Shown here in pieces: positions 60,149 to 64,000 of a stretch of DNA of 64,000 nt. A program made the position numbers and the translations under genes. This DNA is from Hungateiclostridiaceae bacterium UBA1305 (GTDB lineage: Bacteria > Bacillota > Clostridia > Acetivibrionales > DTU013), in assembly GCA_002307275.1 (NCBI GenBank), contig DBTX01000081.1:21161-85160 (forward strand). Reading direction: 5' to 3'. The notes below the pieces were generated by a model. It saw nothing but the letters and a program-made list of their open reading frames with translations. It did not search any database and was not told the origin of the DNA. Every line of letters starts with the position of its first letter. Position 1 is the first letter of the stretch.

Positions 60149-62521
60149 ATGGAACTTCTTTTAAAAAGACCCGTCGTCTCTTTTTGCATTATGATGATTA
60201 TTGGAATTCTTGTTTCATTTCTGTCTAATTCGATCCTTGCAGCAGTTTGTTTTGCATTGTTGATATTATCCTGCTTCTTCGCTTTTGGTTTACTGCGGAG
60301 GGGCAGTTTTTTTGTGCCGGTTGGCATGCTTGTATTTTTTCTTCTGGGCTCGATGGAATTCATCCTCATTGACCGGCTGCAGGATGGCAGGTTCGAAGCT
60401 TTTGAAGGCAAGGAGGTCGCGGTGCATGGATATATTGCCTCAGAGCCGGAATTTAAGGGCGAACGGGTCACCTATATCATCAGGGCCGATACTGTAAGGC
60501 TGGGCTACTACGGAGTGCCTGTGCGAACCGGTGGCAAACTGCTTTTAAGTACGGTGAAAGGGGAGGATGGAAGTTTTTTCGATTTTGGAAGGGAAATTGA
60601 GTTCGAAGGTGTACTTTCGCTTCCAACAGGCGTGAGGAACCCGGGAGGCTTTGATTACCGCAGATATCTCATGCAAAAAGTCGTTGGAGCATCGGTATTT
60701 GCCTATCCCTATACTATTGAGGCGGGAAAGGGTAAAAAGGGCAATTTCCTGGTTCAGATGGGCTTGAGTATACGGAAAAGGATTATTTATGTGATTGAGA
60801 ATAGTTTGCCGCCCCAGCAGGCAGGGTTGATGAATGGGATGCTGATCGGTTACAGGGAGGGACTCTCGGAAGAGGTGCAGGAGGCGTTCAGCAATGCAGG
60901 CCTTACTCACATTATGGCTGTCAGTGGAGCCAATGTAGCCTTCCTGATCCTTCCGCTGGCTTTTCTGCTAAAACGGCTGAGGGTGCGAAGAATAGCAGCA
61001 AATCTGTTTATTATAGCCTTCCTGATATTGTTTGTATTTATAACCGGCTTCGAACCATCAGTGCTCAGGGCAGTCATCATGGCCATCATCCTTCTGGTTG
61101 CTGCAATCATATACAGGGAGCCTGACACCTATGCAGCCATTGCTTTCTCATGCATCCTCATACTGGCAGCAAATCCCTGCATGCTGTTCAACGTAGGTTT
61201 TCAACTCTCCTATGCTGCCACACTTTCAATAGTCATGCTCTATAAAAATATAAAAAAGCTGATCAGCAGAAGGTTCATGCCGGGTTGGATCACGGAAGTA
61301 CTGGCAGCTACCATTGCGGCACAGATGGGTGTGCTCCCGATCACACTGATCTGCTTCAACAAGGTCTCCATCATAGCCATCATCCCCAATCTACTGGCTG
61401 TACCCATGCTTGAAGTGATAACCATACTCGGTACGCTCATGGCAATACTGGGACAATTCAGTTTGTTAATTGCACAGATAATTGGGTATCTGTGCAACGT
61501 TTTGCTCAGTGCCGTACTTCTTATCACAAAATTGGCTTCAAGTGTTCCTTTTGCTGTTCTCAAGACGGTTACACCGTCGATTGTCATGGCAGTGGCATAT
61601 TATATCATAGTATGGTTTCTGCTTTGGTATAAACCGATAAAGAATATTCAGCTAAAACCAAGACATGCGGCGATCGGATTGTCTTTTGCGGCAGTATTTT
61701 TTCTCTTCTCAGCTATTGCGCCGCACAATCTTGAAGTGTTTTTTCTCGATGTCGGACAGGGTGACTCGGCTTTTATCAGGACAGCTGCCGGAAAAACAGT
61801 ATTGATAGATGGCGGAGGGAGCTCTGATCCAACACATGCATCAAACATAGGTAAATCAGTGGTAGTGCCATTCCTGCTCGACAACGGCGTCAACCGCCTG
61901 GACGCAGTGATAGCAACACACCCGCATTCGGATCATACTCAGGGTCTTGAGGATGTATTGGAACAATTTAAGGTAGGCAGGCTGATCATTCCATCCATCA
62001 ACGACGAAAGCGGATTTGCGGCTTTATTTGATGCTGCAGCAAAAGGCAGGGTAGCTGTTTCAAGATGCGGCGCCGGTGATGTCATAAGGCTCGATGAAAA
62101 AACAAGACTTGCTGTATTAAGCCCTGAAAAAGGTTTTATAGTTGATCCGGACTCTTTAAATAGCACCTCAATCGTGTTAAAATTAGTGTATGATCAGACA
62201 GACATTCTGTTTACAGGTGATGCAGAAAGTGATGTTGAAGAGGGCCTGATTGCAAAGGGTGTATCTTTGGACGCGGATGTCATTAAAATAGCACATCATG
62301 GATCACGGACATCAACAACGGCAGCATGGCTTGAGAGGGTTCATCCGAAGGCGGCAATCATCAGTGTCGGCAGGAACTATTTCGGACATCCGGCACAGAC
62401 TACGCTTGATCTGCTTGACCAGATGGGAATCAGCTTTTTCAGGACGGATGAGTGCGGTGCCGTGGTTCTGAACAGTAATGGAAAAACAGTCAAGCTTAAA
62501 CGAACTGTTTCAGAAAGGTAA
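60149..62521 (+). CDS. comEC: ComEC/Rec2 DNA-uptake channel
   Basis: A 790-residue competence protein with N-terminal membrane segments, a DUF4131-like OB region (about 55-185), a multi-span competence domain (about 220-500, MAVSGANVAFLILPLAF) and a C-terminal metallo-beta-lactamase-like domain (about 535-770, LDVGQGDSAFIRT, ATHPHSDHTQG, KIAHHGS). It forms the pore for single-stranded DNA import during transformation. No other com genes are in the window. It is followed 9 bp later by holA, a common clostridial order. Confidence 0.94.
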   Translation: MELLLKRPVVSFCIMMIIGILVSFLSNSILAAVCFALLILSCFFAFGLLRRGSFFVPVGMLVFFLLGSMEFILIDRLQDGRFEAFEGKEVAVHGYIASEPEFKGERVTYIIRADTVRLGYYGVPVRTGGKLLLSTVKGEDGSFFDFGREIEFEGVLSLPTGVRNPGGFDYRRYLMQKVVGASVFAYPYTIEAGKGKKGNFLVQMGLSIRKRIIYVIENSLPPQQAGLMNGMLIGYREGLSEEVQEAFSNAGLTHIMAVSGANVAFLILPLAFLLKRLRVRRIAANLFIIAFLILFVFITGFEPSVLRAVIMAIILLVAAIIYREPDTYAAIAFSCILILAANPCMLFNVGFQLSYAATLSIVMLYKNIKKLISRRFMPGWITEVLAATIAAQMGVLPITLICFNKVSIIAIIPNLLAVPMLEVITILGTLMAILGQFSLLIAQIIGYLCNVLLSAVLLITKLASSVPFAVLKTVTPSIVMAVAYYIIVWFLLWYKPIKNIQLKPRHAAIGLSFAAVFFLFSAIAPHNLEVFFLDVGQGDSAFIRTAAGKTVLIDGGGSSDPTHASNIGKSVVVPFLLDNGVNRLDAVIATHPHSDHTQGLEDVLEQFKVGRLIIPSINDESGFAALFDAAAKGRVAVSRCGAGDVIRLDEKTRLAVLSPEKGFIVDPDSLNSTSIVLKLVYDQTDILFTGDAESDVEEGLIAKGVSLDADVIKIAHHGSRTSTTAAWLERVHPKAAIISVGRNYFGHPAQTTLDLLDQMGISFFRTDECGAVVLNSNGKTVKLKRTVSER

Positions 62522-62530
62522 GAATTTCAA

Positions 62531-63550
62531 ATGAGTGAAGATCTGCTGAAGAAAGCGATCAAGAATAACGAGATAGGCGCCCTGTACCTTTTTTACGGGC
62601 CGGAAGAATATCTTAAGAGAAATTACACCAGTTATATAGAAACGAAGCTTTTGACGGATGAATTGAAGCTGCTGAACAAGGTTGTTTTAGAGGGGAAAAC
62701 TTCATCTTCGGCAATTATAGATAATTGTGAGACTCTGCCTGTGTTTTCCGAGCGAAAAATAGTCGTGGTCAAGAACTCCGGGTTGTTTAAAGGTGCGAAG
62801 AAGGAGGACAAGTCAGGTAAGAAGGCAAAAACGGAAGACGCGCTGGCTGCTTTCCTGCAAAATGTGCCTCCGCATGTCTGTTTGATTTTCATTGAAGCGG
62901 AAATCGATAAAAGAATCAAATATATAGATTTGATAAAAAAGAATGGTCTGATCGTTGAGTTCAACTACAGGAAACCTGAGGAAATGGTGTCCTGGATCAT
63001 GAAAAGAATAAGGGGTCAGGGTTTTGAAATCTATCCTGATACAGCCGCACAGCTGGCTGAATACTGCGAGCAGGGGTTGGATGATGTTTCAAATGAGATT
63101 GAAAAATTATGCGCATATGCAAGCAGCAGACAAGAAATTACTTCTGCAGACATAGAGAAGGTTTGTACAAAATCCGTTAAAAGCAGGGTATTTGATCTTA
63201 CGGACGCGATTGCCGCGAAGCAGTGTGCCAAAGCTTTGACGCTGCTGAATGATATGGTTGTCCTGAAGGAGCCGATGCCCAAGGTTATGTATATGATTGC
63301 AAGGCAGTTCAGACAGCTCCTTCAGGTAAAGCTTCTGAGCAATGAAGGGGCCGGACAGTCAGAAATAACCACTCGTCTGGGGCTGTCGCCGTATATATCG
63401 GGAAAGATTCTCAGGCAGGCACGCAGCTTTTCTCTGGAAAAGCTTGAATCAGCTATTACTGCAGGACTTGAGCTGGACCTGGCGATCAAGACCGGCAAAT
63501 TGGAGGATAGAGTGGCTGTGGAATTGATGATCACCAGTATGTCAACATAA
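62531..63550 (+). CDS. holA: DNA polymerase III subunit delta
   Basis: A 339-residue clamp-loader subunit. The N-terminus (GALYLFYGPEEYLK.N) and the central KPEEMVSWI and DLTDAIA segments match HolA. With gamma/tau and delta-prime it opens the sliding clamp. It starts 9 bp after comEC and ends at a terminator shared with the convergent rpsT. Confidence 0.94.
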   Translation: MSEDLLKKAIKNNEIGALYLFYGPEEYLKRNYTSYIETKLLTDELKLLNKVVLEGKTSSSAIIDNCETLPVFSERKIVVVKNSGLFKGAKKEDKSGKKAKTEDALAAFLQNVPPHVCLIFIEAEIDKRIKYIDLIKKNGLIVEFNYRKPEEMVSWIMKRIRGQGFEIYPDTAAQLAEYCEQGLDDVSNEIEKLCAYASSRQEITSADIEKVCTKSVKSRVFDLTDAIAAKQCAKALTLLNDMVVLKEPMPKVMYMIARQFRQLLQVKLLSNEGAGQSEITTRLGLSPYISGKILRQARSFSLEKLESAITAGLELDLAIKTGKLEDRVAVELMITSMST

Positions 63551-63613
63551 AATAAAAAGCCTTGTTACTCACTGACTCAAACCAGTCCAAATGAGTACGA
63601 AGCTTTTTTATTT
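63551..63613. terminator. Bidirectional terminator between holA and rpsT
   Basis: AATAAAAAGC near 63551 pairs with GCTTTTTTATT near 63602 across an inner TTACTCA/TGAGTA stem. The A- and T-rich arms suit termination of both converging genes. Confidence 0.7.
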
Positions 63614-63632
63614 CATAAACCTTAAGTAAGTC

Positions 63633-63893
63633 TTATTTCGAAGCGTTGAGCGCCTTAGCCAGCCTTGATTTTCTTCTCGCAGCGGTGTTTTTATGAAGTA
63701 TGTTTTTGGCAGCAGCCTTGTCAATTGAACTTGCGGTATCGCTTAATACCGTTGCAGCTGAAGTATCCTTATTCTGGATAGTTTCGTTGCATTTCTTTAT
63801 AGCAGTCTTAAGAGCAGACTTCTTTATGGTGTTCTGAATGGTCTTTGTCTTAGTGACTTCTACTCTTTTAATAGCAGATTTAATGTTTGGCAA
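63633..63893 (-). CDS. rpsT: 30S ribosomal protein S20
   Basis: An 86-residue, very basic helical ribosomal protein. The family start PNIKSAIKRVEVTKTKT and the end RRKSRLAKALN are clear. The start is TTG at 63893 with AGGAGG 7-8 bp upstream; the GTG at 63902 overlaps that site and would add three residues. S20 genes in other bacteria also often use a TTG start, linked to autoregulation. Confidence 0.94.
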   Translation of the reverse strand: MPNIKSAIKRVEVTKTKTIQNTIKKSALKTAIKKCNETIQNKDTSAATVLSDTASSIDKAAAKNILHKNTAARRKSRLAKALNASK

Positions 63894-63937
63894 ACCTTTC
63901 ACCTCCTGCGATGTTATTTACTTTATTGACATCGAAT

Positions 63938-63966
63938 ATTCTACCATGAAAATTTTGAAAAAGCAA
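63938..63966 (-). promoter_or_regulatory. Sigma-A promoter of rpsT
   Basis: On the minus strand TTGCTT (63961-63966) and TAGAAT (63938-63943) are 17 bp apart, 45 bp upstream of the start. Nothing else is seen between here and the window end. Confidence 0.65.
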
Positions 63967-64000
63967 GGGAATTGCGTTAATTGGTCACGGCAAAATCATG

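Noticed and set aside
1..64000. CRISPR arrays, tRNA or rRNA genes, intact insertion sequences or prophage
   Set aside because: I saw no regular spacer-repeat array, no cloverleaf-like tRNA sequence, no rRNA stretch and no transposase or phage structural gene.

Overview
The window reads as a stretch of chromosome from an anaerobic, S-layered Firmicute of the class Clostridia. The evidence is moderate to low GC, strong AGGAGG ribosome binding sites, a comEC-holA-rpsT block, a c-di-AMP riboswitch in front of an NlpC/P60 wall hydrolase, an SLH-domain carboxypeptidase, a CsaB-type pyruvyltransferase, and a phosphate-binding protein fused to a copper-amine-oxidase-type N-terminal domain. A cellulolytic Ruminiclostridium/Acetivibrio-like relative is plausible, but species cannot be fixed from sequence reading alone.

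Layout. 1-9 kb: sugar metabolism and signalling (end of a rhamnulokinase gene, a GH1 glycosidase, a chemoreceptor, a KDPG-type aldolase), then a decayed patch holding a recombinase remnant and a coiled-coil protein, then an SLH carboxypeptidase and a phosphofructokinase. 9-52.5 kb: a phosphorus-stress island. It holds ppx1-ppk1, a lipid-type glycosyltransferase with UDP-glucose dehydrogenase, a second ppx with a Lys-rich protein, a zinc-dependent phospholipase C, phoA with a YibE/F transporter, a phnF-type regulator followed by a complete C-P lyase cluster (phnDCEE-GHIJKML plus three accessory genes), a chemoreceptor, pstS1-pstB1-phoU-phoP, a degenerate PhnM paralogue, an EAL/CBS/GGDEF protein, and pstS2-pstC-pstA-pstB2. 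50.7-57.2 kb: a CoA-disulfide reductase/rhodanese protein, a small unlisted membrane protein, and a minus-strand operon oadB-oadG-like-GT-GT/CsaB. 57.4-64 kb: housekeeping (DUF72, GNAT, NlpC/P60, comEC, holA, rpsT).

What ties the island together is a repeated operator. At least eight intergenic regions carry three or four TTAACA-like hexamers spaced about 11 bp, the architecture known for PhoP boxes in Bacillus. They precede ppx2, the GT4/ugd operon, the phospholipase C gene, phoA, phnF, pstS1, pstS2, the PhnM-like gene, a 62-aa Cys-pair protein and a 53-aa membrane protein. The response regulator phoP lies in the island; no phoR kinase is in the window.

Two ideas stand out. First, the phospholipase C gene and the glycosyltransferase/UDP-glucose dehydrogenase operon share a nearly identical promoter of about 50 bp. 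This suggests phosphate-starvation lipid remodelling: phospholipid to diacylglycerol to a glucuronosyl-type glycolipid. Second, the C-P lyase cluster lacks phnP and phnN but ends in a 2H-type phosphoesterase and an inositol-monophosphatase-like protein, which could form an alternative route for the cyclic ribose phosphate product. Both are inferences from sequence context.
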